64,000 nt of DNA, from assembly GCA_003184365.1 (NCBI GenBank), contig NKYR01000024.1, forward strand, positions 248,001 to 312,000, given 5' to 3'. The DNA is from Evernia prunastri (taxonomy: Eukaryota > Ascomycota > Lecanoromycetes > Lecanorales > Parmeliaceae). The notes under the pieces were generated by a model. That model searched no databases and was not told where the DNA came from. It saw nothing but the letters and a program-made list of their open reading frames with translations. This document shows positions 23,898 through 34,409 of this stretch, in pieces. Within the stretch, counting starts at the first letter, position 1. Every line of letters begins with the position of its first letter. The translations under genes and the position numbers were made by a program.

Positions 23898-24263
23898 TCA
23901 TCGTCGCTCCCGCACGAGATGAACCGGGTCCGGTCTTTCGCGTACTGGACCGTGTCCGTCGCCGCCGCCGTTTTGTTCACGGATGGCCCCGTGCCCGTCG
24001 CCGCCATTTCGTTCACGGATCGCACCGTGTCCGTCGCCACCATTTCGTTCACGAATCGGACCGTGCCCGTTTGGATGTACTGGTGGCGGGGGCGGTGGAT
24101 CGTATATCTCCAATGTAGGTGGTGAATGAGTTGTTATAGGCCCGTTTGTGGGTGGCAGGCTTTCTAGCGACCGCGGGAATCGGAGGCAGTAGTAGATGAT
24201 GAGGAAGGCAACGACGACGAGGACGACTACTATGATTGCGATGGTGTCGTTTTGCTTGACCAT
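23898..24263 (-). CDS. small single-pass membrane protein with tandem-repeat tail
   Basis: Single exon on the minus strand, 121 aa from ATG 24263. Residues about 8-27 (IAIIVVVLVVVAFLIIYY) form one clear membrane helix after a very short N-terminus. A proline-rich stretch (DPPPPPPVHP) leads into about 3.5 copies of a 12-residue repeat, NGGDGHGAIRER and variants, encoded by a 36-39-bp DNA repeat at about 23930-24070. The tail ends in charged residues. The frame is open further upstream to 24449, but the ATG at 24263 sits directly before the helix and is preferred. No known family; the repeat tail may vary in copy number between strains. Confidence 0.62.
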   Translation of the reverse strand: MVKQNDTIAIIVVVLVVVAFLIIYYCLRFPRSLESLPPTNGPITTHSPPTLEIYDPPPPPPVHPNGHGPIRERNGGDGHGAIRERNGGDGHGAIREQNGGGDGHGPVRERPDPVHLVRERR

Positions 24264-26735
24264 TGTCTGAGATTCACTGGCAGGATCTGGGCGGATTTGA
24301 TTTTTGGGGGGGGGAAGGGGGGGTTTTTGAAAGTTCCGAATAGAAGCTGTGTGATTGCACGATTCGTAAGATCTCGAGCAATTTGGCTTGGGTTCGAAGG
24401 TCGTAAGGCGATCACCTCTCAGGGGGGTTTTGCCAGGGAAAAGTATCAATATTGTTGGACTCCGACAACTTTATAAGCAGACAATGCACGCGGGGGTCGT
24501 CGGCTGTATCTGTATATTAGTCAGTGTGGCCCACACACACACGTCCCCTTGAAGATCCTCTCTCCGCCTCGTTATGCATGATGCATGATGCGTGGTACGT
24601 GATGTGTGATGCAGAAATGGCGTTCGCGTGCGGCTGAGTCTCCGAACCCTGCCAGGGTTCTTGTCAATCGCTCCTGTTCACCGCAAGCTGGTCCACGACA
24701 TGACTCGTTTTTGAAACCCATCAAAAAGAAAAGTGGATTGGAACCTGGAGGTCTACCTAGATCTCATGGGTTGCCGGGCCTAGGGGCGTACGTCGATGGT
24801 GCGCATAGGCCGGCTACGTGCTGCAAGGCGAAGTACTGCGAGTTGCTGAAAACCCCCCCCCCCCGGCCCGGCCTCCGCCTTCGCTTACTCCGGAGGAGGC
24901 TGGCTTGGAGCTTCAGCCTGATCTGTCCATCGGATTTGCGTCGGGCGGTTTTTGCGGGAGACACGTCTGCATTGTCCAGCGGTCACAGAGGCAGACTTGT
25001 GCTCTGGGATGTTCCTACCACAGGAGATACGAGTGACTGTTTCTGTCACTCTGTCACTGCTAGCTGGATTCTGGAGCTTGAATGTTAGCTGTAGGATAGA
25101 GTCGGAACGGGCTGAGCCTTTGAAAGCCTCTCAGCAGTATCTCGCTCGTTGTTGCGAACCGAACCGAAACACATCTTTGCCTCGAGTCAAACTTGATGCG
25201 TGAAGAAAATGATCTGAAAGGTACCTTAGGCATAGGGATCTCAGGAACACAGCATCAGAAAAGGTAATCAAAACCCCAACGCTTCGACTCTCGAAAGCAG
25301 TACCATCGTATCTCTCGACGGTGGATTCGAGACAAACTTGTAGTCTCTTTCTCACTACTCATCTATCTATCGTGAACGAGCCCTTCAATGATCCATTCGG
25401 TGGCAAGCATCCGGCTTATTTCGCTTTGGCCCACGCCTCGTAGCCCGCAAAATCCCAATTTCAGGACTCATTCGAATGACGTGTGAAAGCCTACTCGGCA
25501 GAAGCCAGCCGGTGTTCTATATTGGAGAGGAAAATTGAGCAGAGAGTCTCCGAGGGTAGTTTTGCCAGGAGGTACTCCCAATTACGGGCAAGCTGTTGGG
25601 ATTAGGTAGAGTATCTGGACGCTGTCCTCGTGCTTCCTTGCCTTTGGATTTTTATCAGGGTTTTGGTGAGGTCGTAACCGCTCGACATCGTGTATACTCC
25701 TTCATTTGATTTTCCCGTTCTTCACCAAAATCGGGTTAACGTTTCTGATGGCTTCCATGTTGTGCGGCCAAACCGAGGGAACGGTCCCGATCAAACCCCT
25801 TTGATAACTTTGTGGCTTCTCTCATTTGTTTTTCAAGGTCAGTTCTTGTGGAAGGGTGAGGACATACTCGTCTCCTCTAGCATACGGAAAGATTAATTAC
25901 TCGTAGCCGCTGCCTTTTATGACTCGTCGGTATTGGAAAGCCTCTTCATGAGATCTCCCAATTTCTTCTTGTCTATACCGAATTTCTACAGCTCTTGCTT
26001 CTCCATCGCAGTTGAGACCGATCACTGATGTCAGTGAGTGGATTTTGGCATTTCCTCTGAACAGAGGCGAAATATTGATGCTTTTGAAGACGAGATCTAA
26101 TTGAGAATTGGCCATGGATTGGTTGATTTAGGATATTCCTCCATTCCCTACATTCTCGAGACCGAGTTGCCAGGTCATGGGCAGGATATCATTACCCTTC
26201 ACACTGTGGGTTCGCAAGGAAAGACGCAAAGTCATGGTGCGTCAATTACGACTCTGGGATACCACCTACCGCACTCCGGTAAGCTATCGAGTTTCAGTAA
26301 ATAAATTGCCAATCCAGAGGAGTCGCTATCTTTCGGACTTTCCGAGTCATCCGTTTTGGCTTGATTGCGATGCGCATGCGCACGACGACAGTGCCTCGGG
26401 CTATCCAAATATTCAATATGGAGGCCGATGAGAAATGTTCTCGCGATGCTTTTGTGCAGTTCTGGATAATGTCAGAGGTAAACCTGACATTCAATCTTGA
26501 GCTCCAAGAGCAGCCTGTGATTCCAGCAGCATTGACTGCCTTTCTGTTGATCAGTAGCGAGCCTGAGTAAGGCTTCGCTCGAGCTCATTGTATTGATAGT
26601 TCGTATCGAATTTCCTGCAAGAATAAGCACTAAGTGTGACAGCTCGAGGTAGAAAAAGTGGACTTACGGAGGAGGTCGGCGGGCTAGGACTCGGGCGTCA
26701 TGCTCTCGGATGACACACCGCTAAATGCACGAATT

Positions 26736-26784
26736 ATTATATGAATGTTACTAACGTGTCCAATAGGGCATCTAACTCGCAGCC
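26736..26784. repeat. imperfect direct repeat, copy 1
   Basis: A 49-bp segment containing ATGAATGTTACTAACGTG recurs 151 bp downstream with about five mismatches, three of them C/T transitions. Confidence 0.8.
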
Positions 26785-26886
26785 TGCCATTCAGTCTTAT
26801 GTCAGATCTTTATACTTCTCGCTAACCGGTTCGCGAAAATCTTGAATAGCTTCGACTTGAAGACTGGTCTACAAATGCAGTAAGTC

Positions 26887-26935
26887 ATTATATGAATGTT
26901 ACTAACGTGCCCAATATGGCATCTACCTCGTAGTC
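26887..26935. repeat. imperfect direct repeat, copy 2
   Basis: Second copy of the 49-bp segment at 26736-26784. The sequence between and beyond the copies is not obviously duplicated, apart from a shared GTCAGATC some 25-40 bp downstream of each. Confidence 0.8.
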
Positions 26936-27418
26936 TTTGCTTCTTGCTTACATCAGGTCAGATCGCTACACATCTTGCCGGCTAGGACTGCCTATGGTTG
27001 GGGCGTGGCATGATTTGCATATTGCACTGGTCTCGAGACCAAGATCAACGCATAGTTCTATCTGTGATTTAATTCCTTTGGAGCAAAACCAGACCGCGAG
27101 AGGGTGTTGTGGAGAATAATCTAGCGGACTGAATAAATTTCCAGTCTCTCGATTGTGGTAAATCTTATGGTCTCGATCTTAGACTCGAGGACTCAAAAAC
27201 ATATAAAGGTCTCGATGCTCGCCCATTCTTTTGTATATCAATCCAATCGTTTATTTCAGATACCAAGATATCCTTGCAGTTACCTTCCCATAAACTCGCC
27301 CACAAAACCCCACAGTATGTTCTCAACCGAAGCTCTTCCTCTCGCACGGCATGGTTTCAATCGCTAATCTACGCCTAACAGCTTCTAACCTCAATCTCGT
27401 CCATACCCTTCAACAAAG

Positions 27419-27826
27419 ATGCAACCCAAGGCACTCTACATCCTCCTCAGCCCCCTCCTCCTCATCCATCCCGCCTCCGCCGGCATCAACTGCAAAGGCA
27501 GCTCCCAATGCGCAGGATTCGACTCAGCGCTACCCAATCTTGTCGCTGCCGCCAGCAATATCGATCCAGGCCGCTGGTATGAAAACGGCCAGCATATTGT
27601 GTGCGAGGGGACAAACAGCCTGGGTGGTGGAATCTGCGCTTTCCTGAAGAACACCGGCGGCGCCCCTGGATCGTCCATCCAGACGCTCTTGGAGGCGCTG
27701 GAGCATCATGGGTGTAAAAACTGTGGAAGCGTGCCGCTTTACTATCCAGACGGCGACAATAATGATGGCGATCATGGCGTTTTGACAGTTGACTTTGTCA
27801 CCAATAGCTGCGATGATGTCTGTTAA
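27419..27826 (+). CDS. secreted KP4-killer-toxin-like cysteine-rich protein
   Basis: Single exon, 135 aa. Residues 1-21 are a signal peptide ending PASA, followed by the mature start GINCKGSSQC. The KP4 fold signature is visible in order: CKGSSQC, ENGQHIVCEG, GGGICAFLKN, LEHHGCKNCGSVPLYY and LTVDFVTNSC. Eight cysteines are present in the mature part, against ten in the Ustilago virus toxin. KP4 proteins are secreted and in the founding case block calcium uptake of competing fungi; cellular homologs in plant-associated fungi are thought to act in antagonism or as effectors. No intron, and it lies beside a gene-poor stretch. Family call is strong; activity and target are inferred. Confidence 0.9.
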   Translation: MQPKALYILLSPLLLIHPASAGINCKGSSQCAGFDSALPNLVAAASNIDPGRWYENGQHIVCEGTNSLGGGICAFLKNTGGAPGSSIQTLLEALEHHGCKNCGSVPLYYPDGDNNDGDHGVLTVDFVTNSCDDVC

Positions 27827-28709
27827 GTTTGCCACGTTGTTGCTCTTCTGCGCCTGATGGAATGCGAAGGGGGGGGATAGGCCGTTTCTCGGTGGAGCGG
27901 AAAGATCTCGACCGTGGAGGTGGATGGATGAGGGTGTACTTTGCTTCTAGCTCATTCGTTCATCTGGGGTAGTCCTGGTTTCTGCAACCGTCTTTTCAGG
28001 TGCTACATTTATGATTTTAGCGTTGCGATATTGTTTACATGAGCGAATCGTTTGAAAGGAAGATGTATTGGAGTGGACAGAGCCAGAGAGAAATTAGCGC
28101 CGTCCATGACTTTTGCTGCTGACGGACAGAGGTACTTTCGTTGCCTTTTCTTGTTTTAAGGCCAAGATATGTAGCCTTGGGTCAGCCTTGGTCATGGCAG
28201 AGAGCACAAACTCAACATGAAGACGGCACTCTACCAAAACCATGATATTGTTCTGTTCCAACGCGCCCACTCTTACTAGGCAGGACTATCTCTTTGTATT
28301 TCCGCAGCTGGATTTTTTGAACAAGACAATCTGCAATGTCGGCGGCCGTGGTACCTTCGAGCAGCCTCTCCAATCTTGCCTATCAAGGTTCTGTCGATTG
28401 GGTCGCTTTATCAAATTCAAGCGTGCGATTCAGGTGCAGTTCTCAGGCGCAGTCCTCGCCAGGCTCTTAACGGCTTATGACCAATATAGTTACCCTTCAA
28501 TTGAGCTGAGCGACATATTGCAACTTTGTAACTCGAGCTACGCGTATAAAACCGCATAAAATTTCGGTCTTGCATACGTAGCCCAGAGCTGCCTTTCGTT
28601 GACATGATGACTAGAAGGATAGCTAGAATAACGTCTTCTAACAGGGATATGTAGTTCACAACTGCCTTTCGTTGAGTTGATGGCTAGAACGATGGCTAGA
28701 ATACAACGC
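27827..28709. other. intergenic region with 42-bp direct repeat
   Basis: Between the convergent KP4-like and H3-variant genes. No supported gene. A 42-bp segment at 28589-28630 is repeated at 28662-28703, right at the 3' edge of the H3-variant coding region. Confidence 0.6.
28589..28703. repeat. pair of 42-bp direct repeats beside the H3-variant stop codon
   Basis: Copies at 28589-28630 and 28662-28703 both begin CTGCCTTTCGTTGA and end GCTAGAATA; they agree at 37 of 42 positions with a 73-bp offset. The second copy ends seven bases before the H3-variant stop codon, so both lie in its likely 3' untranslated region. Confidence 0.85.
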
Positions 28710-29322
28710 CTAGGAACGGGGGAATGGTTTGACCAATGTCTTCCACAGATCCATATCCTTCTTGAAAATGGTCACACGCTTCGCATGAGTACAGCATAAT
28801 TGAACCTCTTCGAACATGTGACAAATAAAGGCTTCTGCGACTTCCTGTATGGCTTCCATTGCGGACTTCTGGAATCGGACCCCAGCCATGCTGTCTTCCG
28901 CAATCTCCCATACTAGCTTCTGGAATGGGAGTTTCAGAATCAGCAGATCTGTTGACCGCTGTAAGCGCCGGATTTCACAAAGAGCACCAGCTGGAGTTCA
29001 TTAATCAGTTACGATAGGTTGATAGAATGACAAGTAGGATCTTACTGCCTCGTCGATATATTCTTTTTGTCGCATTTGACCCTGGTAATCTTCCGGAAGC
29101 TCTGCTTCTTGTTTTTTCCCCAAATGGTCTGATACCAGAAGGCTAGATATGAATAGTAATTAGCATGACTAGACTTAAGGTCTACCAGAATCAGTTGTGT
29201 ATACAATGGGTCCCGTCACGTTCTTTTTCTTACGCGCCGCCGCTACCTGTTCGCGTCTTAGCTATGAGTTCGAAATCCTGAATCAAACATACCTTGTCCA
29301 AAAGTTTACCTCTCTTCGCCAT
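28710..29322 (-). CDS. highly divergent histone H3 variant, four exons
   Basis: Exons on the minus strand: 29322-29310 (13 nt), 29261-29234 (28 nt), 29128-29046 (83 nt) and 28990-28710 (281 nt). The introns are 48, 105 and 55 bp, all GT-AG and phase-compatible, giving 134 aa, the size of canonical H3. The last exon aligns with the whole H3 core without gaps: EIRRLQRST, LKLPFQKLV, VRFQKSAMEAIQEVAEAF, LCCTHAKRVTI. Loop 1 has H3 length, not the longer CENP-A form. The tail (MAKRAKTRTGSGGAP) only resembles the H3 tail. Lysines at the positions of K9, K14, K27 and K79 are gone and K56 is arginine. The C-terminus ends KTLVKPFPRS instead of the ARRIRGER type. It could replace H3 in special chromatin or be a decaying duplicate; the clean frame across four exons favours the former. 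Confidence 0.87.
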
Positions 29323-29567
29323 CGAGTTCACGGTGCAATGACAGTAGAGGTAAATTCACGACGATATGTTAATAGAGGTAGATGGAAGAAAGCGGCTTGA
29401 AAGGTCAAGTACTAGGAGTTAAGACACGCAAGGATGGGAAGGATGATCAATCTCCAAGCACACAAACCTCCACAGCAGCCCCAAGCTATCTAGCTATATA
29501 GGGACTAATTAGTCAATGATACTCATTAGCGATATCCGGAAACCTCAACGATCACACTTTCACTTCT

Positions 29568-31163
29568 CTATTTGATATTATATGCCGCCTCGTCGATGAT
29601 CTTCTCCTTGCTCTCACTCCTCGGTGCCCTCGCGCTCTGCACCGCATAACTCTTCTGCACCTTCAACGGCCACGCCCTCTCCTTCGCTCCCTCCCCACCA
29701 CCTACACCCGCCATCGCCCCCATCTCCAAATCCTCATCTCCAACGGCTGTATCCTCACTGCGACTCCTCTTCTTCCCACCAATACTCTTCCCCAACCAAT
29801 TCCTGTGTTTCCCACTTCCCGCACTAACGTTGGTTTGATAGCTATGATTGGCGCTCGTCGGATCGAACGTATTATAAGAACCATCATTCGTATTATTCCC
29901 GTCCAGCGGGGAACGGTGATGCTGGTATGAGGTGTCGCCTTTAAGCAGGAACGGGAAGTACTTGCGCACGAAGGGGCGCAGCACCATGAGACACGCGCAG
30001 ATGACCGAGAGATTTGTTTCGACTATGCCGAGGGAGGTGGGGATGACGACGCCGCGGGAAGTGTCTGAGGTTCTGAGGAGGACGGCGACGTAGTAGATGC
30101 GGACGGCGGAAAGAACACATGTCCTGTTCGCCACACACTGCATTAGAATACATTGTGTTGTATCGGGCGTTGAGGGTTGGGTTTTAACTGGGAAAGGGGA
30201 GAGGGACCGGGGGGAGGGAACACACAAAGACCCTGTAGCAAAGATACCCCCAAGCACAAATTTCTGCCTGCTACTAACATGTAGCGCCCATAGCATCGGG
30301 ACCGGTACCAACAAAACCAGGAAATCAGTTACGACATTCAGTATTCCGTTTGCGAGATACAGGTCCTGCACGTGCACGCACTTCCCCTCGACGAACGGGT
30401 CCCAGAACTTGGGGATGGGATGACATTCGAAGATGAGGGCTAAGCAAATGGCGATCATGTAGCCGACGGTGACGAAGAGCACGAAGAAGACTTGGTAGCG
30501 GAAGCTACTGGCGGGATTGATGCGCAGGTAGAAGATGAGGATGGAGACTTTAGCGAGGGCGACGGCAGGGACATAGATTACGACTGAGGCGGCACCCCAC
30601 TGTTCTTGATGAGTTTGGGAACGAAGCCGCGAAGTGAAGCAAATCGAACGGGGGGCTGAGGGGTTCCGACCTTTTCGTAGGTCAAGAATTTATCGAGTGG
30701 AATATCCCACATGTGTACGCCATTGCCGTTTCTTTGTTGGACTGAAATGGAAGTCAACGAAGCTATGCGGGTACATATTCTGGGAAGTGGACTGCCCACC
30801 TAAGTCAACTGCTGTTGAGACGACGTTGAAAAGCTAGTCGAAGAATGAGATCAGCGTTGTGGCTGCTGTACTCCATTGCAACGATCTCGAATACCCATGC
30901 AGCGAAGATAACATCTATCAGAGGTCAGACTGGAATCCTTGGAGGTCCGATGTCAACCTACAATCCTCTAAACCAAAGACCTTTATGATCTTGAGCTTCG
31001 TGTACAGCCTTGCCGCCACGGATAGGGTCGATAGGGTTAGGAAAACAGCGCTGATTGGAACGATGCCACCGGAAAAGTAATCGGGGTTCTTGAAATTGGG
31101 AGTCACGCCTGGAGGGGCAGGGAAAGCCCCGACAACGGCTGTCGATTTGTCCAATGCAGACAT
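29568..31163 (-). CDS. Pth11-like rhodopsin-domain integral membrane protein
   Basis: Six exons on the minus strand: 31163-30962, 30914-30895 (20 nt), 30833-30800 (34 nt), 30741-30671, 30599-30232 and 30123-29568, giving 416 aa. Seven hydrophobic segments can be followed, for example VPISAVFLTLSTLSVAARL, YVIFAAWLFNVVSTAVDLV across two introns, SVVIYVPAVALAKVSILIF, and LFVTVGYMIAICLALIFEC. Motifs FECHPIPKFWD, NVVTDFLVLLVPVPMLW and GIVETNLSVICACLMVLRP are typical of the fungal rhodopsin-domain family related to the Magnaporthe receptor Pth11. A 130-residue Ser/Asn/Gly-rich cytoplasmic tail follows. Likely a plasma-membrane sensor, with unknown ligand. Two microexons make the gene easy to mis-annotate. 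Confidence 0.88.
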
Positions 31164-32522
31164 GGTAAGGGGTTGAGGATATGCAGAGCAAGGTAGCTCT
31201 GAAGATGTAAAGGGATAGATATTGAAGCCATCCGAGGCAATAGGGAAAAGGTCAAGAAGGCCGAGGTATGTAATTGATGAAGGGTATTTAGAATGCGCAT
31301 TGTTGCGAATGGGGTAGTTGATAGGAGGTAAGTTTTGAACATGGTACTTCTTGCTGATCTTGGAACGATTCGAAGTTTCAGATGGAGCTTTGGGAGGATG
31401 AAAATTGGAGATGCAGGCTTGGGATTAGGGCAGGAACCGTTCCCAGAACTCGACTTCCCGGGACGTGAGCCGCATGGAAAGCCATGCCATCTTTGAAGTT
31501 TGTGGTAGTATAAAGCCTATGAGGAACGGTTGGAGCGTAAAATAGCCTGTATGTTGTACCTACCATACCTACTCTACACTTGTCTTGCTTCTTGCTCCAT
31601 TGTCGGCACCTCTCCAGGTCGAACAGTGAACAGAAAGACAGTACCTTACCTGACCCTGTCTCAATTAGAGTCGAATGGTTGTTTCGACCCAGTAAATACT
31701 GCGGACTAACAATATTCTTTTCCCAGAATCCCAGCAAGAAACTGATGAAGAAGGCTCTGCCCGGAGAAAAACATCCCCACACTATTACGCACGTGGCGCG
31801 TGTAGTTTGCGCGCTAATGCTGTCGTCCGCTTAAGCCTTAAGGTATCTTTTGAAAGTAAGAAAAGTAAGTTGGCGAGAGACTCTTTTTAAAGTAGGAAAA
31901 CACTTCCTACCTACCTTACCTTGGGCAGATTATGCATAGGTATCTTACCTCACTCTACCGGAAATCAAAACATCACATCGTTGGGAACTCGGGGCAAATT
32001 CAATCGCATGTAGAGTAAGCCCGATTCGCAGCGGAAGGATGCGCATCAGTCGCTGAAGGCCGAGGTTCTCAACTCATGTCATCGTAGGTGGGACGGCCTC
32101 CACGACGAGAGATACTCTACAGCGTCGTCCGCGGTACGTGCGCGAAATAAAAGGCATGTTGGATGAAAGCCTTACCACCTCGAAGAACGAAGCTTCAAAA
32201 AGCTTGGCCTTGCGAAAGCAAAGATCCTGGCAGAGGTGGGCCCCCAACCTCCTAGCGCGGAAGAAAAGACCAGTTCGACCCAACCGAGTCCCGATAAATT
32301 GTTGTGGCCACGTGAAAATGCTGAACCTACTCATAATGCATGTAGGTACAGCAGACGGAGGAACTCGTCCTCTAATCGAGAATCTTGACCTGCCGTCGAG
32401 ATCATTCCTATGTACAGTATACTATAAGTCGTTCATAGACCAGCTTCATTTCAACATATACCTTGCCTTCAGAAAGCCTACGCAATGCAGTCCTTTTCCC
32501 GCCGTCAGGCATCGAATTGTCC
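31164..32522. other. intergenic region, no gene seen
   Basis: Left part is promoter of the rhodopsin-domain gene. Around 31905-31950 are short CTACCTACCTTACC-like words, which recur elsewhere in intergenic DNA of this window. A 134-codon open frame on the minus strand (31378-31782) has no support. Confidence 0.55.
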
Positions 32523-34409
32523 TCATCGAACCAAACCTATCTTGGTCCCCTTCCCGGCATCCTTCAGCTTGAACCCCCCGGGGACCAAATGCTGGAACAC
32601 TTGTTTCGGATCGTACCTAGCGGACGCAGACTTGATCTTCGCCAGCGAGGCATTCCCGTACCCGCCCAACGGATCTTGGTCTTGGAAGGAATAATTGATG
32701 TACTGGAAATCTTTGAGAGCTCCAGCGCCGTGCAAGTAGCTCGTCAGATTGGACATCACATTATCAGCTAAGCTCCGTATCTGTGCGTCGTGTTGGCTGC
32801 CGTTCCAGGCCATGTCGAGGAGGAAGACTGGAACGATGGCTTTAGTGTCAAGAGACGCTGGAATTGCGGGGTGGGGGTTTAATACGTACTAACGTTATTA
32901 TCAAGGTACCGATCTAGGCCCAGTACATTGCCACCGTTCGCTAAGCTATGGTCTGTGAATATGCGTGGTAAAGGCTGGAATTGCACCGAGGCGTAGGTAT
33001 AGAAGGGATCCTTCTTATAGAAATTTAGCTCGTCATCGAGAATCTCAGCGACGTCCTGCAGGACGGTGAGATTGTTCGTGAACGTTAGAGTCGCGTAGAG
33101 GTTTCTAATCAAATTTTCAGCGGGTTGTAGTAGACTCTTTTTCCGCAGACTCTCACCTAAGCTCCGTGGGAGAATTCAACTCCCCTGTCAAAGACGAAAG
33201 GTTCGCAATGCGTAGGGTATTCGAAACAGGCGGTCCGATAGCGGATGAGGGGGCAAAGTCGTTGAAAGCCGGCGGATATTCAGTGTCGTTGTGTGAGAAG
33301 GTTGAAGTGTACTCGTAAAGATTCAGGACAGTGATAGATTCAGTCGCGGGTGTGTAGTCCCAGACGAAGATAAGGGAGCCGTAGGGATCCTCTTCGACAC
33401 TGTCCGTGAATTTTACGAACGCTTCGAGCTGCGCCGGGATTGTCGTATTGGCGTAGATTGCTTCGCCGCCCCAGAGATCCCCTTGTTCGAATGCTACGAT
33501 ATCAAATCTCGTAATGATACCCAGGTTGTTCGAGCTTCCTTTCAAAGCGGTGAAAAGGTCGGGGTGCGTCTTATTGTTGGCCTGAACAATCTCTCCACTT
33601 CCGAGAACAATCTGAGATAAGATTAGCAATACGCGATGCGTTGCCGACGGATTTCTCTACGTACTTCGAAATTCTTGACATTGTCGCAGACGAAGCCATA
33701 TCGCGCGGCAAAGAAAGAGTTTCCGCCTGACTTCGTTAATCTCTAAAGCTGCCTACAAAACGAAGGGATAAACATCTGGATTACTCACCTCCCGAGGTCA
33801 AACCTCCGACGCCAACGGTACCAGCACGTCCTCCTGGTATAGCCCAGCGCAATGGATCCAAAGCTTCGTAAACTTGTATCCATCTGGCTCCGGGTTCCAC
33901 AGATGCGAGCTTCTGGTTCACGTTCAACGTGACATTGTTCATAGCACTCAAATCGATTGTGACACCGTTCGCAATGTTAGAGGAACCGACCAAGAGGCCA
34001 TGGCCGCCACTACGAACTGCGAATTGGCACGAGCCTTTCGAGAGCAGGCGTACGATTTTCGAAACATCCTGGGCGGATCTAGGCGCAACGACACAAGTCG
34101 GAGATAACCGATCTTGGAGGGAAAAATATGATGCGATGGATTGCTGGTACAAACTCGCTTGGTTGGTCGCTGAATATGTTTTATTTGAAAGGGCGGACTC
34201 GAGCGCCATACACTGAAATTGAGGTTAGCCGCAGCGATGAGCGATGATGCTTCCACAAGGGAAAGGGAACAAGCGAAGATGCAATGGCGTGACGGCGGAT
34301 TACCTACGCATCTTGCTGCGCTCGCTTCGGTGGCATTGAGTGCACCAGATGCGCTAACGATGATTGAGCCAAGAGTGGCCGCAGTGGCAGCGTATACGGC
34401 TAATCTCAT
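32523..34409 (-). CDS. secreted FAD-linked oxidase of the berberine-bridge-enzyme type
   Basis: Six exons on the minus strand: 34409-34308, 34212-33789, 33726-33665, 33611-33157, 33104-32890 and 32827-32523, giving 520 aa. The first exon is a signal peptide of about 22 residues. The FAD_binding_4 domain shows VRSGGHGLLVGSSN, whose histidine is the usual 8-alpha FAD attachment site, and ARYGFVCDNV with the cysteine used for the second covalent bond. The BBE domain at the end has YINYSFQDQDPLGGYG. Many NxT/NxS sites suit a secreted glycoprotein. Members oxidise sugars, alkaloids or polyketide intermediates with oxygen; the substrate here is not readable. It stands alone, with no biosynthetic cluster next to it. 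Confidence 0.92.

Larger units (their letters stand above)
24264..27418. other. gene-poor 3.1-kb region
   Basis: No gene I can support. It holds a G9-AA-G7 run (24306-24323), a C12 run (24853-24864), and an imperfect direct repeat at 26736-26784 and 26887-26935. A 72-codon open frame on the minus strand (25897-26115) has balanced amino-acid content and might be an exon of a decayed gene, but no splice partners convinced me. The part just left of 27419 has a TATA-like ACATATAAAGG at about 27199. Confidence 0.5.

Noticed and set aside
24606..25088. 160-codon open frame, plus strand, in the gene desert
   Set aside because: Includes the C12 run and has no recognisable protein features.
28696..28911. 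71-codon open frame across the last H3-variant exon
   Set aside because: It is out of frame with the H3 core and has no family content; the correct frame lacks an early ATG and needs the upstream exons.
28710..29322. Idea that the H3-like gene is the centromeric CENP-A
   Set aside because: Loop 1 has canonical H3 length and keeps Phe in VRFQ, whereas fungal CENP-A has a longer loop and usually Trp; the tail does not match either.
31378..31782. 134-codon open frame, minus strand
   Set aside because: No family match, no intron, no signal peptide; lies in promoter-like DNA.
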